From Larkinella sp965227735 (GTDB taxonomy: Bacteria; Bacteroidota; Bacteroidia; Cytophagales; Spirosomataceae): a stretch of 64,000 nucleotides of DNA. The notes below the pieces were generated by a model, which did no database searches, was not told where the DNA came from, and saw only the letters and a list, made by a program, of their open reading frames with translations. The position numbers and the translations under genes were made by a program. The stretch is from the NCBI RefSeq assembly GCF_965227735.1, contig NZ_OZ245776.1, positions 1,054,001-1,118,000 on the forward strand, read 5' to 3'. Of the stretch, positions 24,854 to 35,300 are shown one piece after another (position 1 is the first letter of the stretch; every line of letters begins with the position of its first letter).

Positions 24854-26151
24854 TCCGATTTGACGGCCAGCCGCAGTTTGCGTTTGAACATAAAATCCCC
24901 CGCTCCCGGCGTCGAACCTTTGATGTGCCCATACGTCGGTTTTTGCCGGATCTGCGTTCGGTTGTGAACCTCATTTTTCAGGCTATCGAACAACTCCTCC
25001 GATGGCAGATACTCCTCCCCGTTCGTGGCCAGCCGTTTGATGAAATAATCCAGAAAGACGCTGTTGTCGGGCACTTCTTCCAACGAACTGCAACTCATGG
25101 CTTTGCGGCTTTTCTGGGTATATTTTTCCTCCCAGGTTTGCAGTTTCTGGTTAGTCATCACCTGATATGATACCACTGTAGCTCCGAAACACGCGTCGAC
25201 CACCAGCAACAGGTGCTGGGTGCGCATTTCGTTCAGAATCGACACCAGCGCGGCATTCGACAAATAGCTATCCAGATCCTCCTGCTGCGTATCCTGCAAG
25301 GCCCAAAAACCGGTATTTTCGTCCGTACTCACGCTGTGTCCCGCAAAGAAAATCAGCAGGTTGTCGTCGCTCAACAGTCGGTAGGAAAGCGCCGTCAGGG
25401 TGTCTTTCACCATTTTTTTGGTGGCATTGGGCAGGTTGGTGATCGACGTAAACTCGTATTTCTGCCGCAACACACTGTCCAGCCGGGCCATGTCGCTGCG
25501 GGGGCGGTTGAGTTTGATCCGGGCATCGCTGTAATCGTTAACGCCAATCAAAATCGCGTGGTAGCGGGCAGTCGCCAGGGTTGGCCGTTTCACTTTGGCG
25601 GGCAGCGGATATTCGTTGTTTCGTTCGGATTTTCGAATAATCGAAAGCTCCAGGTCATATTCCGCCAGGGCCATATTCGGGTTCGAAATATAAACGAAAA
25701 TGAATTTCAGGCCCGCGTTATCCAGCGACAATTTGTTGCCGGTTTGGTCGGTAAACGCAACGGTTTGGGTGATCGGCACTTTCAGCGTTAACTCCCTGAG
25801 GGTGTCGACGTTGGCCGACGAAACGGAGTAAGCCGTGGTCTTCGATCCGCTGGTGGCCCGCTCGTCGATGGTGCAATTTCCGTAACAGTTCCGGATGGAA
25901 ATAATCAGATTGCGATTCGACTTGATGGGCGTCACCTTCACCTGCAGCGTGTCGCCAATACGGAGTTTAACGTTATCGACATCGATGGGATAAAACCGGT
26001 TGAAATGACGCCCGGAACCCGTCACACTGAACGCCATCGCCGGTATCGAATCGTGTTTGAACTGAACCAGCGGCTCCACCACAGACTGCCCGCGCGTTGG
26101 CAAACACGCCACCCAAAGGCAAATCCAAACCAGGCCAACGAAGGGTTTCAT
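24850..26151 (-). CDS. Exported caspase-like (C14) protease
   Basis: 433 residues from ATG 26151, which opens a signal peptide (MKPFVGLVWICLWVACLPTRGQ). Residues about 25-205 form a beta-rich region I cannot assign. The caspase domain follows from YHAILIGVNDYSDARIKLNR: the catalytic His is in IFFAGHSVS and the catalytic Cys in LLVVDACFGAT. LPNATKKMVKDTL and FWALQD are further C14 features. It would act in the periplasm or cell surface. The upstream frame to 26286 adds 45 residues without a signal and is rejected. There is a 148-base gap after the STAND gene; its ORF overlaps the next by 4 bases. Confidence 0.82.
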   Translation of the reverse strand: MKPFVGLVWICLWVACLPTRGQSVVEPLVQFKHDSIPAMAFSVTGSGRHFNRFYPIDVDNVKLRIGDTLQVKVTPIKSNRNLIISIRNCYGNCTIDERATSGSKTTAYSVSSANVDTLRELTLKVPITQTVAFTDQTGNKLSLDNAGLKFIFVYISNPNMALAEYDLELSIIRKSERNNEYPLPAKVKRPTLATARYHAILIGVNDYSDARIKLNRPRSDMARLDSVLRQKYEFTSITNLPNATKKMVKDTLTALSYRLLSDDNLLIFFAGHSVSTDENTGFWALQDTQQEDLDSYLSNAALVSILNEMRTQHLLLVVDACFGATVVSYQVMTNQKLQTWEEKYTQKSRKAMSCSSLEEVPDNSVFLDYFIKRLATNGEEYLPSEELFDSLKNEVHNRTQIRQKPTYGHIKGSTPGAGDFMFKRKLRLAVKSE

Positions 26152-26299
26152 AGGAATAGACACATTTTTCTGCGAATTAAGGTACGGAATCGGGCATTCG
26201 GATACAATGACTTTTGTGTAACTGGGCAATTTAGACCCGATCAAAGCGAAAAGACGTTTACCCGGTTTGCTCCCGGGAAATAGCAAGCCCCCCGGTTTT

Positions 26300-29200
26300 T
26301 TACTCCCGGAACGATTGCCAGATGGCTTCCCAAAACGAGGTTTGCAGCCGGTATTGTTTTTTCACATCGGCCAAAATCGTCTGCCGTTCCGCTTTCGGAA
26401 TATGCTGATCCAGCCAGTCGGTGATAAAATCCGGGCCGGGCCAAACCAAAACCCGGTGCCCCTGAATGGCAGAATAAAGGGCACCACTTTTTGAAAAGCT
26501 GAACTGGTCCACACTGCCCCGCCAGTCGAGAAGCCGCTGCCCGTCGGTGCCCCACCAGAACGATTTACCGTCGCCCTGAAACGTAGCGATGAGGGCTCCG
26601 CCCGGTGCAAATTCGGCGTTTTCCACTTCCTTGCTGTGTGTTAGCAAATTGAAGGATTTCGCTTTCACATGCCACAAAAAAGCCTGATTTTCACCCGCCT
26701 GTGTAATCAGCGCCTGTTGACCGGAGGGCGACAGGGCAAAAGACCGGATTTCATACCCGGCGGTAAACCGCCCGGATTGCAGCGATTGTGACAGAAAGGA
26801 CTGCCCCTGCTGATTCCAGCCCGACAGGGTGTCATTGTTGCCTTCGGTTAGCGCATAAACCGACGTTCCATCCGGCGAAATCGTGGCCTGCAGGTGGTTA
26901 CCCGGCAACGCCAGCAGCCGCCGGTTTTTGCGGCTCCAAATGTGCATCTTGCCCCCCGTCGACCGCAACGACCGGATCACCGCTTCCTGCCCGTTTTCCG
27001 ACAAATAAATGAGCTGCCCGTTTAGATTCATCGGCAGGCTGTCGATTCGCTCGCCCTCGAAATTCCACAGATAACCTTTCCCGGTTTTCGTGCGTGTCAG
27101 AAACGTGCTCCGGTCGGCCGAGGCCGTGACAAACTCACCGGCCAGCGGCTTCATCCGCCGTTGGGTGCGGTTCCACACCACCGCATTCGTGTCCGGGATG
27201 TCGAGCAACAGGTGCCGGGCGTCAACGGACACCAACACCCCCACGGTTCCGAACGGAGCCAGCACCGAATCGATCGGTTGACCGGCCCGGTTCCAGAAAA
27301 CCACCTGATCTTCAACGGTTAACGTCACCAGCGTCTGGTCGTCGGACGACACCGATACGTCCAGCACGATCTCTTCGTGGGGCAACTCCAGCAAGCGGTC
27401 GTCCTTCAAATTCCAGAGAAACGCTTTTCCATCTTCCGTTCGGGTCAGAATCGATTGTCCATCGGGTGCAAAGGCCACCGTCGAAACGGCTGCCGAATGC
27501 GATAAAAAGCCTTTGGATCGTTTATCCTGATCCCACAATTCGACTTCCGTTCCGGCAACGGTCAGCATCATCTTCCCATCGGGCGCAATTTCAATTGACT
27601 GCACAAGCCGGTCGACTTTCAGCGTATCCACCAGTTCTCCGTCCGAATTCCACCAGTAAATGGCCTGCCCGACACCCGCTGCCAGGATATGACCGTCGCG
27701 CGAAAGCTTGAGATTGGGAAATTGAAAATCCCCGCCGGGCTGTTGCAGGGGGCGGATCTGCCGGGTTTTCCGATCCCACCGAAACACCCGGCCATCTTCG
27801 GTGCCAACGAGCAAAATGCGCCCGTCTTCAATCGTTTCGGCCCAGAAAACCGCACCCGGTAACCGAACCGAATCCAGCAACCGCTTTCCCTGCGGGTCCC
27901 AAAGTAAAATCTGGTTGCTCAGTTGCAGGTTGCCCTGCGTAATTTTGGGTTTCGGGAAGCCCAAAATCATCGAACCATCCGGCGAATAGGCCGCCAGTTC
28001 CATCGGTGGAAGAGCCGTCAGCACCTCGGCCTTGCTGCCATTCTGCGTCCAGAGCGTCACCGTCCCTTCGCCGTTGACGGTCAAAATCGTCTGGCCATCC
28101 TTCGAAAATTCAGCAAAAAAAACCGTAGAATCCGCACCGATCGGTTTGAGCGTTTGATCCCCGAAGTCGGCCAGAAAGACGTTCCCCGGCTCCGTCAGGG
28201 CCAGCACACGCCGGTTATCGGGAGCCAGTTCCACCGACAGGTAAATACCGGGAATTTCTAACGCATCGACTTTCAGATCCTTCTGGCTCCGATCCCAGCG
28301 GTGAACAAAATTGCTTTCGGTGGTGGTCAGCACATACCGGCCATCCTCCGAGAAATCAGCATCCCGGATCGGCATAGCCTCCAGTTCCAGCTTCGATGTA
28401 TACAGCCGGTGGTTGTAGAAATGGTTGTAGAGGGATTTCCGGTTCAATTCGTTCGGGTCCTGCTCATACGCGCCAGCCACTGATACCAAAGCCTGTACGG
28501 GGTCCATCCCCTCGGCCTGTAATACGATGCGGGTACGGTTGGTTTTGTCCCATTGATTGACCGCAAACCAGACCGACGCCAGCGCCACCGCCAGAAACAC
28601 CGACACAACGGCAACGGTGCGTTTCAGCCGGGCATTTTTTCGCTGCTGCTCCTCCAGTTCCCGGCGCTGTTCCCGCTTCTGAAAGGCGCGGCTGGCTTCG
28701 ATATAGGCCCATTTGGCGTCACTTTCGGGCTTTTCCAGGCTGCGATCCAGTTCGTCGTGTACCGCTTTTTCGTAGAGCCGGATTTCGGACAACCGGCGCG
28801 AAGAGAGCAGCAAATCCTCGGCCTGGTTTTTCTCCATATATTCGCGATACGCGTCTTTCAGCCGCCGGATGATGTCGTTGATCTGTCGCTGTTCGGCCGA
28901 ACGCCACTTGTCGATCACCTTGGCCAGACTGTCGTGGGCCAGTTCGTAGGTTCCTTCGTCCGGGCGAACCAGACGCGTGCGTTCCAGCTCGGACAGGATT
29001 CGCAGGAGCAGCGGAACGGGTAGGCGCGTGGCTTCTTCGAGCGACGCCAGGCGGTGTTCCCGGCGGGTGCCTTCGTAGGTCACAAAGGTTTCGAGCACCA
29101 GACTCACGGCGGGTTGTTCGTCCGGAGCCAGCAAATCGGTGACGGATTTCTTCTGTTCGGCCAGAAAAAGCTCCAGCACATCGTCGATCCGGCCCACCTC

Positions 29201-29989
29201 CTCCACCAGTGCCGGGGTAATCCAGACCGGCGGCTGCGGATCTTTTTCGTTTTCCATCCGCCAGAGCCGATCCAGATACACCTGAAGATAAGGCAGTTGA
29301 AACGAATTGGCCGAACTGCGGTTGTTCTCCAGAATCAGTTTGACCGTCCGGGGTTCTTCCACAAGCCGAACCGCGTCGATCTGGCTGAAGGTGCCGACGA
29401 TGACCTCTTCCAGATTCCGTTCGCTCATCGGTTCCACCCGCATCCGAAAATCGAACAAACCGGGCAGTTGTTCTTCATAGGTGTACAGAAACGCCAGAAA
29501 ATCTTCGCGCGTGACCAGAATCACTTTGCAGGCAATCGACGAATGTTCGATCGCTTTCAAAAAACCGGCAAACCACTGCTGTTCTTCCGCCGTGCCGCTG
29601 ATAAAGAGTTCTTCGAGCTGGTCGAAAACCAGATAAATCGGGCGCAGGGCGTAGCGAATGCATTCCGCCACCAGAGCGACCGGATCGGTCAGGGCGGTTT
29701 CTTCCAGCATACCGCTCAGGATCGTCACCAGCGTCTGCCGCAAATCGCCCCTGCGCCGGATGGACACCAGAAAATAGTCGGAAGCCGGAATCGCTTTCGC
29801 CAGTCCACACTGCACCAGGCTGGTTTTTCCGGTTCCCGACGGCCCGTAGACCAGCACCAGCCGGGACCGGAAGAGGAGTTCGACCAGCCGTTTCTGCTCC
29901 GCATGCCGGCCAAAAAACCGGGATTGGTCGGCGGCTGTGTAGGCGTCAAGAAATTTAAACGGACTGCTTACGGACGGGTGAGCGGGCAT
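26300..29989 (-). CDS. nSTAND NTPase with membrane helix and beta-propeller (WD40-like)
   Basis: 1229 residues. Residues 10-30 (FKFLDAYTAADQSRFFGR) are the typical nSTAND1 entry, Walker A GPSGTGKT is at 49-56 and Walker B YLVFDQLEE at 119-127. YELAHDSLAKVID near 348-360 is the conserved winged-helix motif of this group. A charged helical stretch (about 365-457) leads to a single hydrophobic segment at about 458-477 (VAVVSVFLAVALASVWFAVN). From ~530 to ~1200 are repeated propeller blades (FSEDGRYVL, YSPDGSMIL, FAPDGQSILT). STAND proteins use ATP-dependent oligomerisation to switch on effectors. It starts 3 bases after the CHAT gene. Confidence 0.85.
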   Translation of the reverse strand: MPAHPSVSSPFKFLDAYTAADQSRFFGRHAEQKRLVELLFRSRLVLVYGPSGTGKTSLVQCGLAKAIPASDYFLVSIRRRGDLRQTLVTILSGMLEETALTDPVALVAECIRYALRPIYLVFDQLEELFISGTAEEQQWFAGFLKAIEHSSIACKVILVTREDFLAFLYTYEEQLPGLFDFRMRVEPMSERNLEEVIVGTFSQIDAVRLVEEPRTVKLILENNRSSANSFQLPYLQVYLDRLWRMENEKDPQPPVWITPALVEEVGRIDDVLELFLAEQKKSVTDLLAPDEQPAVSLVLETFVTYEGTRREHRLASLEEATRLPVPLLLRILSELERTRLVRPDEGTYELAHDSLAKVIDKWRSAEQRQINDIIRRLKDAYREYMEKNQAEDLLLSSRRLSEIRLYEKAVHDELDRSLEKPESDAKWAYIEASRAFQKREQRRELEEQQRKNARLKRTVAVVSVFLAVALASVWFAVNQWDKTNRTRIVLQAEGMDPVQALVSVAGAYEQDPNELNRKSLYNHFYNHRLYTSKLELEAMPIRDADFSEDGRYVLTTTESNFVHRWDRSQKDLKVDALEIPGIYLSVELAPDNRRVLALTEPGNVFLADFGDQTLKPIGADSTVFFAEFSKDGQTILTVNGEGTVTLWTQNGSKAEVLTALPPMELAAYSPDGSMILGFPKPKITQGNLQLSNQILLWDPQGKRLLDSVRLPGAVFWAETIEDGRILLVGTEDGRVFRWDRKTRQIRPLQQPGGDFQFPNLKLSRDGHILAAGVGQAIYWWNSDGELVDTLKVDRLVQSIEIAPDGKMMLTVAGTEVELWDQDKRSKGFLSHSAAVSTVAFAPDGQSILTRTEDGKAFLWNLKDDRLLELPHEEIVLDVSVSSDDQTLVTLTVEDQVVFWNRAGQPIDSVLAPFGTVGVLVSVDARHLLLDIPDTNAVVWNRTQRRMKPLAGEFVTASADRSTFLTRTKTGKGYLWNFEGERIDSLPMNLNGQLIYLSENGQEAVIRSLRSTGGKMHIWSRKNRRLLALPGNHLQATISPDGTSVYALTEGNNDTLSGWNQQGQSFLSQSLQSGRFTAGYEIRSFALSPSGQQALITQAGENQAFLWHVKAKSFNLLTHSKEVENAEFAPGGALIATFQGDGKSFWWGTDGQRLLDWRGSVDQFSFSKSGALYSAIQGHRVLVWPGPDFITDWLDQHIPKAERQTILADVKKQYRLQTSFWEAIWQSFRE

Positions 29990-29992
29990 GGT

Positions 29993-31855
29993 TTAGTCAG
30001 ACAGAGAAAGCAGATCGATGTTGGTATCGGTAGTTGAAAGGTTCGGTTCATTTTCGGCAGTCGCCAGCGGATCGGGTAACGAAAGCAGCGCCAGCACCGT
30101 GCTGAACTGTTCGCGCAGGGTCGTAAAATCCTGCTTCTGAAGCAGTTCGGTCTCGCTGGGCTTGAACGACACACTCAACAGCGGATCTTCGGGCCGGGCG
30201 ATGTGCTTGAACCGCAGCGTTCCGGGTTGGGACGAATGAAAACTATACGGATCGAAAACGTTGCTTTTGATGTAGACATTCTGGTCGATCAGCAAAGGCG
30301 AAAGGTTCAGGAAATCAGCCACTTCGGGTTCGCCCGTAGCGGTTTCCCGCCGGACCTTCACCAGCAGCACGGATTGCGACGCCCACGGATTGGTCAGGTT
30401 GATCTCCTGAAATGATTTGTCTTCGTACGGATTCTGGGTGGTTCGCAAAACCGCCTTTTCGTGTTTGTATTCTTCCTGGCGGTAAAAAAACCGCACCACC
30501 CGAATATTTTTGTAGGATTCAAGCTGGTAGTTGGCCCAGAAACCCAGCCGTTTACACAACTCCACCAGTTGATCTTCGCCCACCTGACAAAGCGACGGAA
30601 TGCTGGCGACTCCGGCGTTGCCCGCCAGCCGTCGGCGCAAATCGTCGAAAAATAGAAAGCATTCGTAAAACGTCTCCCGTTCATCGAACTGACGGGCGAG
30701 TTCCTGCATTTCCGGGACAAAAAGGTTAATTTGACGATCGGTCAGAAACTGGCTCAGCATCCGCAGCGACCGCCCTAGTTCATGCGGTTCCAGATTCGAC
30801 CAGCCTTCCGTCACCAGCCGCTGCATCAGTGCTGTAGTATCAGCTGTCATCGGTGGCTCTGCTCCTTCTTTCCGATACCGGATCAGCCGGTCGAGCACCT
30901 GAGCCAGCATGGTAATGACCAGCAAATCGAGGGCCGATTCGAACAAAGCCGTGTAGTTCAGCAGCCGTTCGCGCGTACTCGGAATCGGCAATTTCTTACC
31001 TTCCGGACTAAGTGGGGGCGTGAATAACCGGCGGAGCGGTTCGGCAATCGGATACGGCAACCGACTTAGTATGGCGTCGTTGATCCAGAGAATCTGCGAC
31101 TCCGGCGACTGCTTGCTGACCTGCATAAACTTGTCCCGCAAGCCCGGTTCGTATTTATTGAGGGCATTGAACAGGGCATTGCGCAGGGCGGTATTCGGCT
31201 TGTATTCGACGGCGGTTTGTTCGGCCGCCGTAGGCAGCTCCCAGCGGGCGGCTTCGTCGGACGGGCGGTGAAAATACCAGAGGTTCCGAGTGACTTCCTC
31301 TTCCGACAGGTCAATCATCGCGCGGTCAACCACCTGAATGGTCGTCGCTTCGCTCACCTGCAAGGTCAGTTGGGCCCTATCCAGCGCTTCTTCCACCGAA
31401 TGCTGATTGACCAGCGCGCGGTAGAAAGTGAGGGCAAAAGCAGACGCGGCTTTGTCTTCAATCGGGGTACTGGTGGCAATGATGGCCGCTTTTACATTCT
31501 GGGCCACCAGCAGCCGGATGTGCTGGAGCGTGGAGCAGCCGTTGAGGAAAACCAGCCTGAGGTTGGGGCAGCGACCGAGCAACTGGGCAATCCCCGCGCC
31601 CCGCGCCACGGTGTCTTCGAGTTGTAAAACCGTGCTGCCTGCATGACCGCTGAAATGAAACAGACTCAGGGTGTTCTGGTAGGTAGCCAGTTTATCGGCC
31701 ACCGAACTGGTAGTTGCAAACGATTCCCGCACTTTTTGAAAGTGACCTTTGCTACTCCGTAAATCCAGCAGCCGGTCGATGCCGTCGTCTTCATCCCGCA
31801 GAGACGGCAACGGATGATCCCGGTCGTTGGCAAAACAAAAAAGCAGGGTATCCAT
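29993..31855 (-). CDS. CHAT-domain (caspase-fold) protein
   Basis: 620 residues from ATG 31855. The opening TLLFCFANDRDHPLPSL is the usual CHAT start. The catalytic His is in FHFSGHAG (His71) and Cys in LVFLNGCST (Cys107). VKAAIIATSTPIEDKAASAF continues the fold. From about 215 to the end is a helical/other region without a family I recognise. No signal peptide or membrane helix, so cytosolic. The frame to 31921 adds 22 residues (MVVAGPLRVAPIA) that I consider non-coding. It is followed 3 bases later by the STAND gene, so the pair is an operon. Confidence 0.85.
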   Translation of the reverse strand: MDTLLFCFANDRDHPLPSLRDEDDGIDRLLDLRSSKGHFQKVRESFATTSSVADKLATYQNTLSLFHFSGHAGSTVLQLEDTVARGAGIAQLLGRCPNLRLVFLNGCSTLQHIRLLVAQNVKAAIIATSTPIEDKAASAFALTFYRALVNQHSVEEALDRAQLTLQVSEATTIQVVDRAMIDLSEEEVTRNLWYFHRPSDEAARWELPTAAEQTAVEYKPNTALRNALFNALNKYEPGLRDKFMQVSKQSPESQILWINDAILSRLPYPIAEPLRRLFTPPLSPEGKKLPIPSTRERLLNYTALFESALDLLVITMLAQVLDRLIRYRKEGAEPPMTADTTALMQRLVTEGWSNLEPHELGRSLRMLSQFLTDRQINLFVPEMQELARQFDERETFYECFLFFDDLRRRLAGNAGVASIPSLCQVGEDQLVELCKRLGFWANYQLESYKNIRVVRFFYRQEEYKHEKAVLRTTQNPYEDKSFQEINLTNPWASQSVLLVKVRRETATGEPEVADFLNLSPLLIDQNVYIKSNVFDPYSFHSSQPGTLRFKHIARPEDPLLSVSFKPSETELLQKQDFTTLREQFSTVLALLSLPDPLATAENEPNLSTTDTNIDLLSLSD

Positions 31856-32364
31856 CTCGGTGGTTACAAATGCGTAGCGAGAAGCGATTGGAGCCACCCG
31901 CAGCGGCCCGGCCACTACCACGGTCTGAACGAATGATCACGGGTAGTGTAACCGCTTCTATCGATCGGAAGGTAAGTAATAACTGCCTGTATTCAAAATA
32001 AGCCCGGAAACGCCCGAAATGTCCGGATTTTTACCGTCTGATAATTTAGTCACCCGATAAAAAGTTTATTCATTCATTTGACGTATCATTGCCTAAGATA
32101 ATTCGTCTATTTTCCATACAAAATACTATTTATTACACTTTTAAAACCAAGTCTACTGGATAGAAGTGTGAAATTCAAGCGAATCCTTTTGTCTGATAAA
32201 ATTTGGAATAACTATTGATGTAACCGATATAGATTAAGAATAAACAACAAGTATTTGTCTGGTTATTATTTCAGTATCCGCCCTTTTTTGCGTACCGGGT
32301 TCCGCCCTGGGAAAAGTTGTACGAACCAAATGCATCACCATCTTACGAATTTAAACGGAAGTCT
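31856..32364. other. Divergent intergenic region, CHAT operon / GH78
   Basis: About 500 bases, AT-rich from 32000. No gene found. No perfect TAnnTTTG for either side; the nearest minus-strand match is TTATTTTG (CAAAATAA at 31995-32002), one base off. Both promoters must lie here. Confidence 0.4.
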
Positions 32365-35300
32365 ATGAATTGGATTCTTTACGGATTAGTACTCTGCCTG
32401 TCGTTTCCCGCCCTGGCGCAGCGGAGCATCACGATCTCCGATCTCCACACCGAAAACCTGGCCAATCCCGAAGGCCTCACCGCTTCGTCTCCCCGCCTGA
32501 GCTGGATCTTGACCAGCAATCAAAGGAATCTGAAGCAGGACAAATACCAGATTCTGGTTGCGTCGACGCTGGAAAAACTCAACCGGAACGAGGGTGATTT
32601 GTGGAATTCCGGGCTGGTAACCAGCGACCGTTCGCAGTGGGTTGCCTACGCGGGCCAGACGCTGACCAGCCGCCAGAACTGTTTCTGGAAGGTTAAAGTC
32701 CGGAGCAAAGACGGCGTCGAATCCAACTGGAGTTCTCCGGCGCGTTGGTCGATGGGCCTGCTGCAAACCGCCGACTGGACGGCGCAGTGGATTGGCCTGG
32801 AGCAGGCTTTTGAGTGGGATGCGCCCAAAGCCGTCAACACCCGGCTGTCGGCCCGCTATTTCCGAAAACAGGCGACGCTTTCCAAACCCATCAAACAGGC
32901 CACGGCCTACATTAGTGGCCTGGGGCTGTACGAACTTTCACTGAACGGCCGAAAGGTGGGCGATGCCGTGCTGGCACCGGGGCCAACGGAATACGACAAA
33001 CGGGTTTTGTATAACACCCTGGACGTCACGACCTATCTGCAATCGGGCGACAATGCGTTCGGGGTGACGCTCGGCAACGGCCGCTTTTTTGCCATGCGGG
33101 TCGGACTACCCAAGGTGCCAGCTACCACCCACTATGGTTATCCAAAACTGCGGCTGCAGATTGAGGTGACCTATACCGACGGAACGACCGAAAAAATTGT
33201 AAGTGATAACACCTGGAAAGTGACCGCCGATGGCCCCATCCGGGCCAACAACGAATTTGACGGCGAAGAATATGACGCCACCCGTGAACTAACCGGCTGG
33301 GATCAAACGGGTTATAATGCTAGCAACTGGCTCACGGCGGCCACCGTCAACGCTCCGGCCAGCCGACTCGAATCGCAAATCAATCCACCCATTCGTGTGA
33401 TTCAAACCCTGACGCCGGTTTCGGTTCAGCAGCCCGAACCGGGAAAATACGTTTTTGACCTGGGTCAAAATATGGTGGGCTGGGCCCGGCTTAAGGTGCA
33501 GGGCGCCCGCGGAACGCAGGTAACGCTGCGGTTTGCCGAAAACATCAAAAGCGATGGCACCCTGATGGTCGACAACCTGCGGTCGGCCGAAGCGAAGGAC
33601 ATGTATACCCTGAAAGGCGGGGAAGAAGAAATCTGGGAGCCCCGGTTTACGTACCACGGTTTTCGCTACATCGAAGTGAGCGGCTACCCCGGCACGCCAA
33701 CGGCGCAATCACTGGAGGGCCGGGTGGTGCACGACGACCTGCCCCAGACGGGAACGCTGACCACCTCGAACGACCTGCTGAACCGGATTTACAGCAATGC
33801 CCTCTGGTCGGTTCGGGGCAATTACCGGGGTATTCCAACCGACTGCCCGCAGCGTGACGAACGGCAGGGCTGGCTCGGCGACCGGACGACGGTTTCGACC
33901 GGCGAAAGTTTCATGTACGGCAACCAGAGTCTGTATGCCAAGTGGCTGGACGACATCGAGAGTGCGCAGAAATCGGACGGCGGTATTCCGGACATTGTGC
34001 CAAGCTACTGGAAATACGCAACGCCCAGCGTGACCTGGCCTTCGGCTTATGTTCTGGTAGCCAAGATGTTGTATGAGCAATTCGGCGACGACGAACCGAT
34101 TCGGAAGCACTATGCCTCCATGAAACGCTGGGTGACTTACCTCGAAAAATACAGCACCGACTACATTCAGCAGGCGGATGAATATGGCGACTGGGCCTTG
34201 CCGCCGGAGTCGATGTATCTGACCAAAACGGAAGATCCCACCCGCAGAACGGACGGAACGCTGATGAATACTGCCTATTATTTTTACGTATTGAAACAGA
34301 TGGAGCAGTTTGCAGAGATAACCGGCAACGAAGCCGACCGTGCGGCTTTCAGCAGCCGCGCGGCCCTGGTTCGGACGGCTTTCAACCAGAAATTTCTGAA
34401 TCCCCTTACGAATCAATACGACAACAATACCGTGACGGCCAACCTCGTGGCGCTGGCCTGCGGGCTGGTTCCCGACGAACGGCGGTCGGCGGTTTTCAAC
34501 CAGATTACGGCGGTCATCGAAGGGCGATTCAACGGACACATCAGCACCGGCGTCGTCGGAACCCAATGGCTGATGCGAACCCTGACGGCCAACGGACGCC
34601 CGGATCTGGCGATGCGGCTGGCGACGAATACCGGTTATCCAAGCTGGGGGTATATGGTGCAGAACGGTGCCACAACGACTTGGGAATTGTGGAACGGCAA
34701 CAAGGCCCCGGCCTTCATGAATTCGGGCAACCACGTTATGCTGCTGGGCGATTTACCCATCTGGCTATACGAGAACCTGGCGGGTATCAAATCCGGAGAA
34801 GCCGGTTTCAAATCCATCGTGATGCGCCCCGTTCCATCGGGCGATCTAAATCGGGTCAATTCGACATTCGCTTCCGCTTACGGCACCATTGCCAGTGAAT
34901 GGACGGTTACGAATCAGCAATTCCGCTGGAAAATAACCGTACCCGGCAACACCACGGCCCTGGTTTCGATTCCCGCCGACAATCTGGCTTCGGTTCGCGA
35001 AGGCAACCAGCCGGCCGAAACCGCAACGGGGGTTACGTTCCTGCGCATGGAAGACGGTCGCGCCCTGTTTCAGGTGGGCTCCGGCTCGTACGATTTCCTG
35101 TCGGCCCCCGGCAATTATGAAAACCGGCCACCCGTGGCACCCGGTTTTAGCCCGCCTTCCGGCATCGTCAGCAAATCATACACGTACACGGTTCCGGCGT
35201 TTACGGATCCTGAAGGCGGAACCGTGACCCACGCCCTCAGCGGCACCATTGCCGGCCTGAGTTTCAACCCCGCAACACGGCTGTTGAGTGGAACGCCCAC

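Noticed and set aside
29054..30037. 327-residue plus-strand ORF inside the STAND gene
   Set aside because: It is antisense to a gene with clear Walker and propeller motifs; composition is that of a GC-rich shadow frame, with no domain seen.
33709..34734. 341-residue minus-strand ORF in the GH78 gene
   Set aside because: Antisense to the catalytic domain; no family features or independent start signals.
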